A stretch of DNA of 7,717 nucleotides from Acidimicrobiaceae bacterium (GTDB lineage: Bacteria > Actinomycetota > Acidimicrobiia > Acidimicrobiales > RAAP-2), in contig PLSY01000396.1 in the NCBI GenBank assembly GCA_003164275.1, positions 4,635-12,351 on the forward strand, in the 5' to 3' direction. Numbering within the stretch: position 1 is the first letter of the stretch; each line of letters begins with the position of its first letter. This document shows positions 1 to 6,686 of this stretch, piece by piece. The translations under genes were made by a program, and so were the position numbers. Below the pieces are notes generated by a model. It was not told the origin of the DNA. It ran no database searches and was given only the letters and a program-made list of their open reading frames with translations.

Positions 1-911
1 GAAGCGAAGCAGTTGTACACCTGAGTGCCCTCCGGAGCCGGGATGTCCCCGAGGGCCGTATCCGTCTTGGCAGTTCGAAGGAGCCCTTTCACCGGCCCAT
101 CGAACCGCAGTGCCTCTTCCACGAATGTGTCAACTAGCCCATCGATGTCTTCGAGATAGCGGGCCTTCTCTTTTGGATGGGTCTCGAGGGCATAGACGGC
201 GTTGGTCACCGCCCCCTTCGTCGTGTCGGATCCCGCGCTCAAGAGGAACTTGAGCATCCAGACGACTTCGGTCTCCAAGAGAACCTCTTTGTCGATCTCC
301 GCGTCGACGAGGAGGGAAACCAGATCATCGTGCTCTTCCGGATCGCTCTTGCGCTCGCGGACCAGGTTTGTCAGGAAGGCCAGATACTCCTCCAAGTCCT
401 TCTTGTACGGCGTCTGGTCGAAGGCAGTGGCCGCCGCCACTTCGAGGTTCGTCCACCGAAGCAGGCCGCTGCGGGACTCCTCCGGGATACCGAGCAGGTC
501 ATGGATCATCTGCGCAGGCAAGAGGTTGGCGACCTTGTCGAACAGGTCAAAGGTCCCTCCTGCAGCGGGAAGCTCGTCAATGAGGTCGTCCATGACCTGT
601 TGGATTCCGGGGACCATGGCGTCCATTCGGCCAGGCGAAAGTGACTTGACCAGCAATCGACGCTGCCGGGTGTGCTCCGGTGGGTCGGCAAACGAGAGAA
701 TCTGTTGGCCCTCCTGCTTCTCGCCGGCAACATCCACACCCAGCTTGCTCGACCACACCTGGTGGTTCCGATAGATGTCTGTCACTGTGTCGTAGGTCAG
801 TGCCTCGTACATGCCGTCGGCAATCTGGTGAAAGGGGCACTTGGCCCGGTCTTCGGCCAAGAGCGGCCAAGGCTCCGGCACATTGTCCGTGATTGGGTTA
901 AAGGTCGGCAT
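1..911 (-). CDS. Cytochrome P450 monooxygenase, N-terminal 303 residues (C-terminus outside window)
   Basis: This is a soluble bacterial-type cytochrome P450 (heme-thiolate monooxygenase; inserts one O2-derived oxygen using electrons from a redox partner). The frame is open from ATG 911 to the left edge without a stop. Visible family landmarks are the C-helix segment ADPPEHTRQRRLL (about residues 75-87), the I-helix oxygen-activation motif AGSDTT (226-231) and the K-helix ExxR motif as EALR (266-269). The heme-binding FxxGxxxCxG loop would lie roughly 60 residues further on, beyond the edge, so heme ligation cannot be confirmed. There is no N-terminal membrane anchor, as is usual for bacterial class I enzymes of about 400 residues. 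The ATG is preceded by GGGGAGAG (921-928) at 9-base spacing, which supports this start. It follows livF by 84 bases on the same strand and is probably the next operon gene. CYP family and substrate cannot be assigned. Confidence 0.93.
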   Translation of the reverse strand, partial: MPTFNPITDNVPEPWPLLAEDRAKCPFHQIADGMYEALTYDTVTDIYRNHQVWSSKLGVDVAGEKQEGQQILSFADPPEHTRQRRLLVKSLSPGRMDAMVPGIQQVMDDLIDELPAAGGTFDLFDKVANLLPAQMIHDLLGIPEESRSGLLRWTNLEVAAATAFDQTPYKKDLEEYLAFLTNLVRERKSDPEEHDDLVSLLVDAEIDKEVLLETEVVWMLKFLLSAGSDTTKGAVTNAVYALETHPKEKARYLEDIDGLVDTFVEEALRFDGPVKGLLRTAKTDTALGDIPAPEGTQVYNCFA

Positions 912-962
912 GTTGTTGCACTCTCCCCAGCGGTTGACGGTGGATGTGGAAGCGACAAACAG

Positions 963-977
963 GCCCGTTCGTCGGGC
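963..977 (-). terminator. Small GC hairpin between livF and the P450 gene, weak terminator/attenuator candidate
   Basis: GCCCG and CGGGC arms form a 5-bp stem with a 5-base loop in the 84-base gap between livF and the P450 gene. Read on the minus strand it is followed by CTGTTTGT, an interrupted T-rich stretch. The stem is short and the T-tract poor, so complete termination is unlikely. Partial read-through or mere chance are both plausible. Confidence 0.22.
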
Positions 978-995
978 GCGAGGTCTTGGTGCTCG

Positions 996-1703
996 TCATG
1001 CTTCAAGCCCTGTTGCTACCGCCCCGAGATAGGACGATTCGAGCAGAGCGCGATCGTTCGCTAGCTCATCTGCAGGCCGATTGTCGATAACTACTCGACC
1101 ATGACTGAGGACATATCCTCGGTCGGCGACACGTAACGCGTCGGAGACATTCTGCTCGACAAGTATTACTGCCGCACCCCAGTCCTCCTTGGCCTGCGAG
1201 AGGGCGCTGAGCAGCCGAGCGACGACGAGTGGAGCGAGCCCCTGCGAGAGTTCGTCGACAAGCAACAGCTTCGGCTCACTCGAGAAGGCCCGAGCCAGAG
1301 CCAGCATTTGCTGTTCCCCACCGGAGAGCAGTCCCGAGCGGCGATTCTTGAGTCTCTCGAGTTCAGGAAACAGTTCATAAGGATTACGCCGCGGGTGGCG
1401 AACCAAAGCGAGGCTTTCGTGCACCGTGAGCGATCCCATCAATCCACGATCCTCATTGATCGTCGCCACGCCTTTGCGAGCCAGGCGATACGCCGGCTGC
1501 CGATTCATTGAAGAACCCAACAGCGTCATGGACCCGGCGATTGGTGGAAGGTAACCCGCGATGGTTAGCAATGTCGTTGACTTGCCGGCACCATTTGGTC
1601 CAAGGAGAGCGACGATCTGACCCTCATCGACGGCGAGATTGAGATCCCGGACCACCGTTACGCCTCGATATCCTGCGTGAAGCCCCTCGACCTCCAACAA
1701 CAT
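996..1703 (-). CDS. livF: Branched-chain amino acid-type ABC transporter ATP-binding protein LivF
   Basis: One of the two cytoplasmic ATPases that power a LivKHMGF-type (HAAT family) importer. Numbering from ATG 1703 (235 aa, normal for LivF): Walker A GPNGAGKST at 35-43, signature LSGGEQQ at 126-132, Walker B LLLVDE with catalytic Glu at 151, D-loop SQGLAP at 153-158, and VEQN at 182-185, where LivF proteins carry Gln in place of the usual H-loop His. The segment INEDRGLMGSLTV occupies the position of the LivF-specific VPEGR-type Q-loop. Two starts are possible. GTG 1706 gives a 4-base overlap with the livG stop (GTGA). ATG 1703 gives a TGATG overlap and the typical LivF beginning MLLEVEGLHAGY, with GGTGAG five bases upstream; I prefer the ATG. 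Translation is probably coupled to livG. Confidence 0.95.
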   Translation of the reverse strand: MLLEVEGLHAGYRGVTVVRDLNLAVDEGQIVALLGPNGAGKSTTLLTIAGYLPPIAGSMTLLGSSMNRQPAYRLARKGVATINEDRGLMGSLTVHESLALVRHPRRNPYELFPELERLKNRRSGLLSGGEQQMLALARAFSSEPKLLLVDELSQGLAPLVVARLLSALSQAKEDWGAAVILVEQNVSDALRVADRGYVLSHGRVVIDNRPADELANDRALLESSYLGAVATGLEA

Positions 1704-2458
1704 CACTTCTCACCACCCAAGTACACCCGGCGAACATGCTCGTTGACCACAATCTCGCTCGGCGGACCTTCAGCAAGGACGGAGCCCTCTTCCAAGACGG
1801 TGACCATATGGCATTCACCCATCACCAACGACATGTCGTGGTCGACGAGGGCTACCGTTACGCCTTCGTTGATGATTTCACGGAGGCTGTTGGCAAGCGC
1901 CTCGGTTTCGTGCGTGTCCAGGCCTGCCGCCGGTTCATCCAAGATGAGAAGGACGGGTCGAGTGACCAATGAGCGGGCCAGACTCACAATTCTCTTTCGC
2001 CCATGTGATAGGTCGTTGGCCCTTCGCGACAGTACTGACCCAAGATCGAACATTGCGATGACGTGGTCATGCCACTCCGGCGTCCCGCGCCTCGATGCAT
2101 CCGCCGCAGCATCGAGGTTCTCGGCCACCGTGAGCTCAAGGTAGAGCTCCAGGTTCTGAAAGGTTCGCGTGAGGCCACGGCGTGCCCGGACATGCGGAGC
2201 CACCCGACGCATCTCCTGGCCCAAGAATTTGATGCTTCCAGCAGAGGGAGCCTCAAATCCTGTGATTGCGTCGATCAGCGTGCTCTTGCCTGCTCCATTC
2301 GGCCCGATGATGCCATGCACGGACCCCTCTCGAATTTCCAGATCCACGTTGTTCACGGCAAGGACGCCACCGAAGGAGACCGAGAGTCCCGTCACTTGCA
2401 ACAACACATCAGAGTCGGTCGTCCCCACCCCGGGGATTTCCAGTGCAGCCACGGTCAT
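1703..2458 (-). CDS. livG: Branched-chain amino acid-type ABC transporter ATP-binding protein LivG
   Basis: The second ATPase of the importer, expected to pair with LivF beneath the permease. It is 251 aa, close to the usual LivG length, with an N-terminal extension of about 17 residues before the ABC core. Motifs: Walker A GPNGAGKST 52-60, Q-loop RTFQN with Gln101, signature LSHGRKR 150-156, Walker B LLILDE with catalytic Glu175, D-loop AAGLD 177-181, and H-loop His207 in VDHDM. All catalytic residues are present, so an active ATPase is expected. The signature differs from the LSYGQQR form common in LivG but keeps Ser and Gly. The ATG overlaps the permease stop by four bases (ATGA, 2455-2458), and the TGA overlaps the livF start, which indicates a tightly coupled operon. 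Confidence 0.95.
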   Translation of the reverse strand: MTVAALEIPGVGTTDSDVLLQVTGLSVSFGGVLAVNNVDLEIREGSVHGIIGPNGAGKSTLIDAITGFEAPSAGSIKFLGQEMRRVAPHVRARRGLTRTFQNLELYLELTVAENLDAAADASRRGTPEWHDHVIAMFDLGSVLSRRANDLSHGRKRIVSLARSLVTRPVLLILDEPAAGLDTHETEALANSLREIINEGVTVALVDHDMSLVMGECHMVTVLEEGSVLAEGPPSEIVVNEHVRRVYLGGEK

Positions 2459-4455
2459 GGGGACACCACATCCGCCGTCGGCACCCGGCTGGCACCCACC
2501 ATTGAGGTAGGGCCTGCACCTAGATTGACCTCGGGCCCTCCTGGCTCCGACGTGGGTGGATCCTCATGATGTCGTCGAAGGATGACGCTCATGAATTGCC
2601 TCGGGAGTGCTCCGATCCCGTCCGGATGGAAGAGGACGATAAGGATGACACCGAATCCTCCGACGACGCCGACGATCTGCTCCGCATTGCCTTGGAAATT
2701 GAAGATGGCCGTGACGATCCCACCGCTGAGCAAGATTCCTGCGGCGATGGCGCCGGAGATTGACGTGATGCCGCCCAGGTAGGCGTACCCCACGAGCAGC
2801 AAACTAAAGGTGAAGCTGAAGTTGGTCCAGTTGATCTGCAGTTGACGATAGGCCTCCATAGATCCGCCAACCCCTGCGATGAATCCGCCGATCATGAAAG
2901 CAATCAACTTTGTACGGGACGCTGAGATCCCGGTTGCCGCTGCTCCACGTTCGTTAGAGCGGATGGCGAGCATCCGGGCCGCCAGTGACGTCTTCCGCAG
3001 CATGGCGACCCCGAGTCCGAGGAGGAGTGCCACGACGAGAACGGCCACACTGAACGAGCGGGCATGAGTCAGGGCATTGAGATTCACGCCCAAGAACTTT
3101 GCTGGCGGGATCGGGATCCCGTCCGGTCCTCCCGTAACACTGATGTCGGCAAAGAACATGACGTCTGCCACCATCGCGATGCCCAGAGTGATGACAGCGA
3201 GGTTGAGTCCTCGGACGCGGAGTGAAGGAGCACCCACGACGAGTGCGATGACCATGGCAACCAGACCACCGACGAGCACAGGTAGGGGGAAGGGCAAGTG
3301 CCACACGACTGCGGATTTTGCTGCGATGAACGCTCCCAGGCCCGCAAATGTCAGCTGGGCCAAGGAGATCTGACCCGCATAGCCGGTGACCACTACGACG
3401 GAGAGTGCCCAGACGAAGGAGATGATGGACACAGTTGTCGGGTCGACCAACCAATTCGGGACGAGGATGATCCATCCAACGGCAATCGCGGCGATGGCGC
3501 CCGTCCCGATGAACGGATGTCGGGCGATCGGGGCGTCGGGAAATGGACGCTCGGCTCGAGAGCCCTTGACAGCGACTCCCCTTCCACCGATGAGAACAGC
3601 GATGACGATGACAATCAGCGGGAGCGCATCGCTCCAGCCTGTGAGATGGGTTGCACTCTGGAGGTTCGCTGATTTGAAGGTGGCGAGTGCCTGGGCGGCG
3701 CCGACTCCGACCCCAGCCAGGAGCATGATTCCGAATGACTGGAATTTGGCGAGAAGAGCGATCGCGATTGCAACCAGAAGTACACCCGTGATGCTCGTAC
3801 TGCTTGGAGGACTGATGGTTCCCAAGCAGATGCCGGCAACTGCCGCAAGGCCACCACCGATCACCCAATTCACGAACTCGAGCCTCTGAGACGAATAGCC
3901 GAGTCCTTCGGCCGCCCGTTGATTGTCGGCTGCGGCTCGAGTCGCTCGGCCGAATCGTGTGAACTTGTAGACGGCCCAAAGAATGATGGTGATGACGACG
4001 GTGATGATCACGAACCAAATGCGATTTGATCCGATGATGAATGCTGGACGGCCGAAGTGGAGGCTCACGGGATTTTGACCGAAGAGTGTTGCGCTTGGCG
4101 GTGTCAAAGGGCCGAACCAGAACACCACCACGGCGGTGACTGCCAGCATGAGACCGATCGTGGCAGCGATCTTCGCCACCGTCGGGGACTCCCGTAGCGG
4201 TTTGACCACCAGATACTGGAATATGCCGCAAATGACCATTCCAGCCGCAATACTCGTCACAATCGAAATGGGCATTGACCAGCCCCACGAGCCAGTTGCA
4301 TACAGAAAGAGGTACGAGGAGAAGGTTGCGACCGCACCCAATCCGAGGTTCAGGATCCCGGAGCTGCGGAACTGGATCATGAGCCCCGTGGCAACGAGTG
4401 CGAACAACGCTCCGGAAGCCGCACCTGCGATTGCAATCTGAATGTCTAAGTGCAT
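2455..4455 (-). CDS. livHM: Fused LivH-LivM branched-chain amino acid-type ABC transporter permease
   Basis: A 666-aa membrane protein carrying both permeases of a Liv-type importer in one chain; each is normally a separate protein of about 300 residues. Residues 1-290 are LivH-like: hydrophobic helices, FRSSGILNLGLGAVA near 29-43, and the ATPase-contacting loop around RFGRATRAAADNQRAAEGLG (167-186). A hydrophilic linker of about 20 residues follows (roughly 292-314). Residues 315-620 are LivM-like: GYAGQISLAQLTFAGLGAF (358-376), GGPDGI (442-447), and a second EAA-type loop around LAARMLAIRSNERGAAATGI (491-510). Each half has roughly eight hydrophobic segments by eye. A Pro/Gly-rich cytoplasmic-looking tail covers about 627-666. 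The start is supported by GGAGGGA (4462-4468), six bases before the ATG. Such fusions are known in actinobacteria. It would form the whole transmembrane pore with LivG and LivF bound below. Confidence 0.95.
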   Translation of the reverse strand: MHLDIQIAIAGAASGALFALVATGLMIQFRSSGILNLGLGAVATFSSYLFLYATGSWGWSMPISIVTSIAAGMVICGIFQYLVVKPLRESPTVAKIAATIGLMLAVTAVVVFWFGPLTPPSATLFGQNPVSLHFGRPAFIIGSNRIWFVIITVVITIILWAVYKFTRFGRATRAAADNQRAAEGLGYSSQRLEFVNWVIGGGLAAVAGICLGTISPPSSTSITGVLLVAIAIALLAKFQSFGIMLLAGVGVGAAQALATFKSANLQSATHLTGWSDALPLIVIVIAVLIGGRGVAVKGSRAERPFPDAPIARHPFIGTGAIAAIAVGWIILVPNWLVDPTTVSIISFVWALSVVVVTGYAGQISLAQLTFAGLGAFIAAKSAVVWHLPFPLPVLVGGLVAMVIALVVGAPSLRVRGLNLAVITLGIAMVADVMFFADISVTGGPDGIPIPPAKFLGVNLNALTHARSFSVAVLVVALLLGLGVAMLRKTSLAARMLAIRSNERGAAATGISASRTKLIAFMIGGFIAGVGGSMEAYRQLQINWTNFSFTFSLLLVGYAYLGGITSISGAIAAGILLSGGIVTAIFNFQGNAEQIVGVVGGFGVILIVLFHPDGIGALPRQFMSVILRRHHEDPPTSEPGGPEVNLGAGPTSMVGASRVPTADVVSP

Positions 4456-4509
4456 CGGCTATCCCTCCGACGCCCCAGGCGATGCAGGGCGTCGATTATC
4501 GCAAGAGCC

Positions 4510-4551
4510 AATGGGGCTCCACTCACCGACTGCGGCGGGTGGAGCCCCATT
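4510..4551 (-). terminator. Perfect 13-bp stem-loop between the binding-protein and permease genes
   Basis: Arms AATGGGGCTCCAC (4510-4522) and GTGGAGCCCCATT (4539-4551) are exact reverse complements, separated by a 16-base loop that can itself form a CCG/CGG mini-stem. The hairpin lies 35 bases after the binding-protein stop and about 55 bases before the permease ATG. On the minus strand no T-run follows it, so it does not look like a classical intrinsic terminator. A partial terminator, or an RNA-stabilising structure protecting the 3' end of the binding-protein message, is more likely. Either would give more lipoprotein than permease, the usual stoichiometry for such importers (inference). 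Confidence 0.7.
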
Positions 4552-4586
4552 CGACCCATGGCGGTTCAGTTCTCCCCGTACAACTG

Positions 4587-5816
4587 TTACGCGGTGTACG
4601 GGTTGACCCGCCCGACACCGGGGAGAATGGCGAACTTCCCATTCTGGAACTGCCCAATGAACTCGTTCGGGTTGATCAGGGACGAGAAAGTGGGGATCGG
4701 CGGGGCCGTCGACTTCTTCGACATCGTCGCTGGGAAGAGCGGGGCGTTGTTGATCGATCCGTTCTGGATCACATTGAGAATTGCGGCACGGGTGGCATTC
4801 TGAACGCCTAGGGCCTTGATGATCGTAGTCAGCATCACTCCTGTCGCCCATCCCTGGAGCGACCCGGTGCCTTCTGGCTGGCCCGCCGCCTTCATGCCGG
4901 CCGCATAGTCGGCAAGGGCGGTCTTGTCTTGCCCTGTGGCAGTTGCCGGAGTTGGAAACGCATCGGTTGTGTAGAGCCCGTCAGATGCTGAACCAGCCTG
5001 GGTGATGGCCTGGGGAGTGATCGACGTGTCGAAGAAAGCCACCGGGATGGTATTTCCAGCTGCCTTTAGTGCCAACAGGATCGGCCCAACGGCCGAGACA
5101 CCACTTGCCCCGATGATCAGGTCGGCCTTGGAGGCTGCCAGCGCAGTGGCGGTCGCCGTGTAGTCGGTGGTGGTCTCCGGAAAGAGGTACGGAGTCACCG
5201 TGATCTTGTAGGGGGTTGCGAAATTCTGAATGATGGCCTCGATCTGGGCACCGATCCCATTTGGGCCGGTAAAGGCAATCGTCTTGATGTGCTTTGCCGT
5301 AGCAAAATACTTGACCAACGCACCCAGCGACGTGGGCACGCCACCGGTCGCAGCCACGCCATTCGGAGTGTTGAACTCGCTCTGGGTCACAGGGTTGGAG
5401 TTGACGATGCCGATTCCGGCGGCCGCCAGAATCGGGTCTGACTGCGCGAACTGATCACCGCCGAGGTCGGTCGAGGCGACGACTGCCGAGTTGGACGCAA
5501 AGTTGTGCCCGCACGAGGCGAACTTGTTGGGATCCTCGGCCCCATCACACGACAGAAAGACGAGCTTATGACCATTGATCCCAACGTGGGTGTTGACGAA
5601 GTTGGCATATGCCGTCATGCCTTGGGTGGGTTGTGGTGAGCTCGATACCCCAGTGAGGTCCGCGATGCCTCCGATGGTGATCGGACTACCCGTTGCATTG
5701 TTCGTCGATCCGCCCCCCGTCGTAGTCGAACTCGATCCGTTCGAGCTGGAACAGGCTGCGGTGAGTAGTGCAACCGCGACGAGTGCTGGCGCTACTGTGC
5801 GAAATTTCAACTTCAT
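4587..5816 (-). CDS. LivK-type periplasmic-binding-protein lipoprotein of ABC importer
   Basis: A 409-aa extracytoplasmic solute-binding protein of the type 1 periplasmic-binding fold (LivK/amide-binding, Peripla_BP_6-like). ATG 5816 is chosen because it begins a classic lipoprotein signal: MKLKFR, a hydrophobic stretch and LLTAAC with lipidated Cys22. It also has GGGAGGGG (5821-5828) just upstream; an in-frame start at 5903 would bury the signal. Residues 23-44 are a Ser/Thr/Gly/Asn linker as in many Gram-positive lipoproteins. The fold opens with ITIGGIADLTG (46-56), where family members have a ligand-contacting segment. Cys90 and Cys102 flank a short loop and could form a disulphide. The C-terminus (FIGQFQNGKFAILPGVG) resembles the end of LivK-like proteins. 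It is the first gene of the importer operon. The ligand cannot be read from sequence; the neighbouring P450 and acyl-CoA ligase argue against assuming leucine, isoleucine or valine. Confidence 0.93.
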   Translation of the reverse strand: MKLKFRTVAPALVAVALLTAACSSSNGSSSTTTGGGSTNNATGSPITIGGIADLTGVSSSPQPTQGMTAYANFVNTHVGINGHKLVFLSCDGAEDPNKFASCGHNFASNSAVVASTDLGGDQFAQSDPILAAAGIGIVNSNPVTQSEFNTPNGVAATGGVPTSLGALVKYFATAKHIKTIAFTGPNGIGAQIEAIIQNFATPYKITVTPYLFPETTTDYTATATALAASKADLIIGASGVSAVGPILLALKAAGNTIPVAFFDTSITPQAITQAGSASDGLYTTDAFPTPATATGQDKTALADYAAGMKAAGQPEGTGSLQGWATGVMLTTIIKALGVQNATRAAILNVIQNGSINNAPLFPATMSKKSTAPPIPTFSSLINPNEFIGQFQNGKFAILPGVGRVNPYTA

Positions 5817-5820
5817 GATT

Positions 5821-5828
5821 CCCCTCCC
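5821..5828 (-). promoter_or_regulatory. Strong Shine-Dalgarno of the binding-protein gene
   Basis: Minus-strand AAGGGAGGGG directly precedes ATG 5816, with the purine core 4-7 bases from the start. It decides the start of the lipoprotein in favour of 5816 over the in-frame upstream codon at 5903. Confidence 0.75.
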
Positions 5829-5921
5829 TTTCGTTCGTCTCCAGAGGTCCGACTCCATCGCCGGTGGAGAACCATGGATCTCTTCGTTCCGAGCGGCGCG
5901 CAAGCCCCCGCGTCGTGTCGG

Positions 5922-5946
5922 TACTGACTGTAGCTAATACTCACTA
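5922..5946. promoter_or_regulatory. Imperfect inverted repeat overlapping the putative -10 region
   Basis: A 25-base imperfect palindrome centred on 5934, with outer arms TACTGACTGTAG and TAATACTCACTA. About 7 of 12 positions pair. It covers the putative -10 hexamer, where a repressor (for example of the TetR type) could act. Symmetry is modest and no regulator gene is in the window, so this is only a candidate operator. Confidence 0.2.
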
Positions 5947-5960
5947 TCACCTCTTGTCAA
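5934..5960 (-). promoter_or_regulatory. Putative sigma70-type promoter of the importer operon
   Basis: On the minus strand a perfect -35 TTGACA (5955-5960) is followed after 15 bases by TATTAG (5934-5939; four of six consensus bases). The spacer is shorter than the ideal 17; a 17-base spacer would give the poorer TTAGCT. Transcription would start near 5927, leaving a leader of about 110 bases before ATG 5816 in which I recognise no riboswitch. Confidence 0.5.
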
Positions 5961-5971
5961 GCGCTCCGGGC

Positions 5972-6000
5972 GATATTTGATGGACCGCCAATGAAATATC
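5972..6000. promoter_or_regulatory. 29-bp AT-rich palindrome upstream of the promoter, candidate regulator-binding site
   Basis: Arms GATATTT and AAATATC are exact inverted repeats separated by 15 bases, and the inside is also partly symmetric, so 11 of 14 positions pair around the centre at 5986. It is AT-rich against a GC-rich background and ends 11 bases upstream of TTGACA. The centre is about 59 bases before the inferred transcription start, a position typical of activator sites. The regulator is unknown. Confidence 0.45.
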
Positions 6001-6357
6001 TGCGGCTCACGACTTGGCTCGGGTGCGTGCGCGGCAGCGTCTGGGCACCGACGAAGCCCGACTTCCTCGGGAAGCCGATACACGTAGAAATAGCAGTTCA
6101 CCAGGGGATACGAGGTTTCGTACGTTCTGTCGTCCTCGAAACGACACCTCTACGACACACAGAGTGCCCGTCGGAGACTTCCGCTCACGATTCTTCTCGG
6201 CCTGGTGGGCGGACGAATGCGAGCGTGGATTTGTAGCAAGCACATACTCGCACCGGTCGCAAGGCTCACTCCCGGGAAGTGTTTTCGGCAACCTGAAGCG
6301 ATTCGTCAGTCCGATATCGTGCTCCCTGAGAATGATGGGGGCATCGACGTCGGTCTG
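6001..6357. other. Non-coding stretch between operon promoter and IS remnant
   Basis: About 360 bases with no convincing gene on either strand. The open frames here lack recognisable domains and have an arginine/serine-rich composition typical of shadow frames. No tRNA-like fold, terminator or repeat is evident by eye. It may be relic sequence or upstream regulatory DNA separating the acyl-CoA ligase gene from the importer operon. Confidence 0.5.
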
Positions 6358-6404
6358 GTGGACATCTCTAGGCTGAGATTGCCTTCCGCCGGAATGATGG
6401 AACC

Positions 6405-6686
6405 GTGCCGACGATGGTGCCCCCGGAGTTCAAGCGGGACGTCGTGGCTGGTGCTCGGAAGGGCGATCTGCCCATACCTGAAGTCGCCGCCGACTTCGGG
6501 ATCGCCGAGGAGACGGCGCGATGCTCGATGCGCCAGGCCGGGAACGACAAAGAGACCAAGCATGGTTTGGCCACCGCCGAACAGGAGGTGGCCCGATTGC
6601 GTCGAGCGAACCGGCGACTTGAGAGGGAGCATCAGATCCTCATGCAAGCCGCCGCCTACCGCGCCAAGTTTGCGCCCCCAAAATGA
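6405..6686 (+). CDS. IS3-family transposase OrfA (helix-turn-helix/leucine-zipper subunit)
   Basis: A 93-aa protein resembling IS3-family OrfA, which recognises the IS ends and makes the N-terminal part of the OrfAB transposase by -1 frameshifting. PPEFKRDVV at 6-14 and the helix-turn-helix IPEVAADFGIAEETARCSM (about 23-41) match the family layout. The coiled-coil EQEVARLRRANRRLEREHQ (59-77) and AAAYRAKF near the end complete it. The helix-turn-helix usually ends in a Trp (as in LxxWxKQA); here the segment reads RCSMRQA, a likely decay mutation. The start is GTG 6405, or ATG 6414 three codons later; no strong Shine-Dalgarno is visible. The stop overlaps the orfB ATG (ATGA, 6683-6686). The frame is intact, but with orfB broken it cannot mobilise its own element. 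Confidence 0.8.
   Translation: MPTMVPPEFKRDVVAGARKGDLPIPEVAADFGIAEETARCSMRQAGNDKETKHGLATAEQEVARLRRANRRLEREHQILMQAAAYRAKFAPPK
6677..6683 (+). other. Slippery heptamer C_CCA_AAA at the orfA stop (-1 frameshift site candidate)
   Basis: In the orfA frame the last codons read CCC CCA AAA TGA, so C CCA AAA fits the X_XXY_YYZ pattern for -1 slippage immediately before the stop. After slippage the frame continues as CCC AAA ATG AAG, exactly the orfB frame. This is the expected IS3 arrangement for making OrfAB, although A_AAA_AAG is the better-known IS3 heptamer. Reinitiation at the overlapping ATG is the alternative. Confidence 0.5.

Noticed and set aside
177..1064. Several plus-strand open frames of 63-190 codons opposite the P450 and livF genes.
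   Set aside because: They are antisense to a clear P450 frame with I-helix and ExxR motifs, have arginine/serine-rich low-information composition, and match no domain.
2954..4288. A long minus-strand open frame (444 codons) in another frame inside the permease gene.
   Set aside because: Its translation is His/Arg/Ser-rich without domains and overlaps the well-supported LivH-LivM fusion; it is a shadow frame.
5817..5903. Longer start for the binding protein at 5903, adding 29 residues.
   Set aside because: It would place charged residues before the lipoprotein signal peptide and ignore the strong Shine-Dalgarno before ATG 5816.
6007..6376. Open frames on both strands in the intergenic stretch, considered as a possible regulator gene.
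   Set aside because: No helix-turn-helix or other motif, shadow-like composition, and no Shine-Dalgarno of note.
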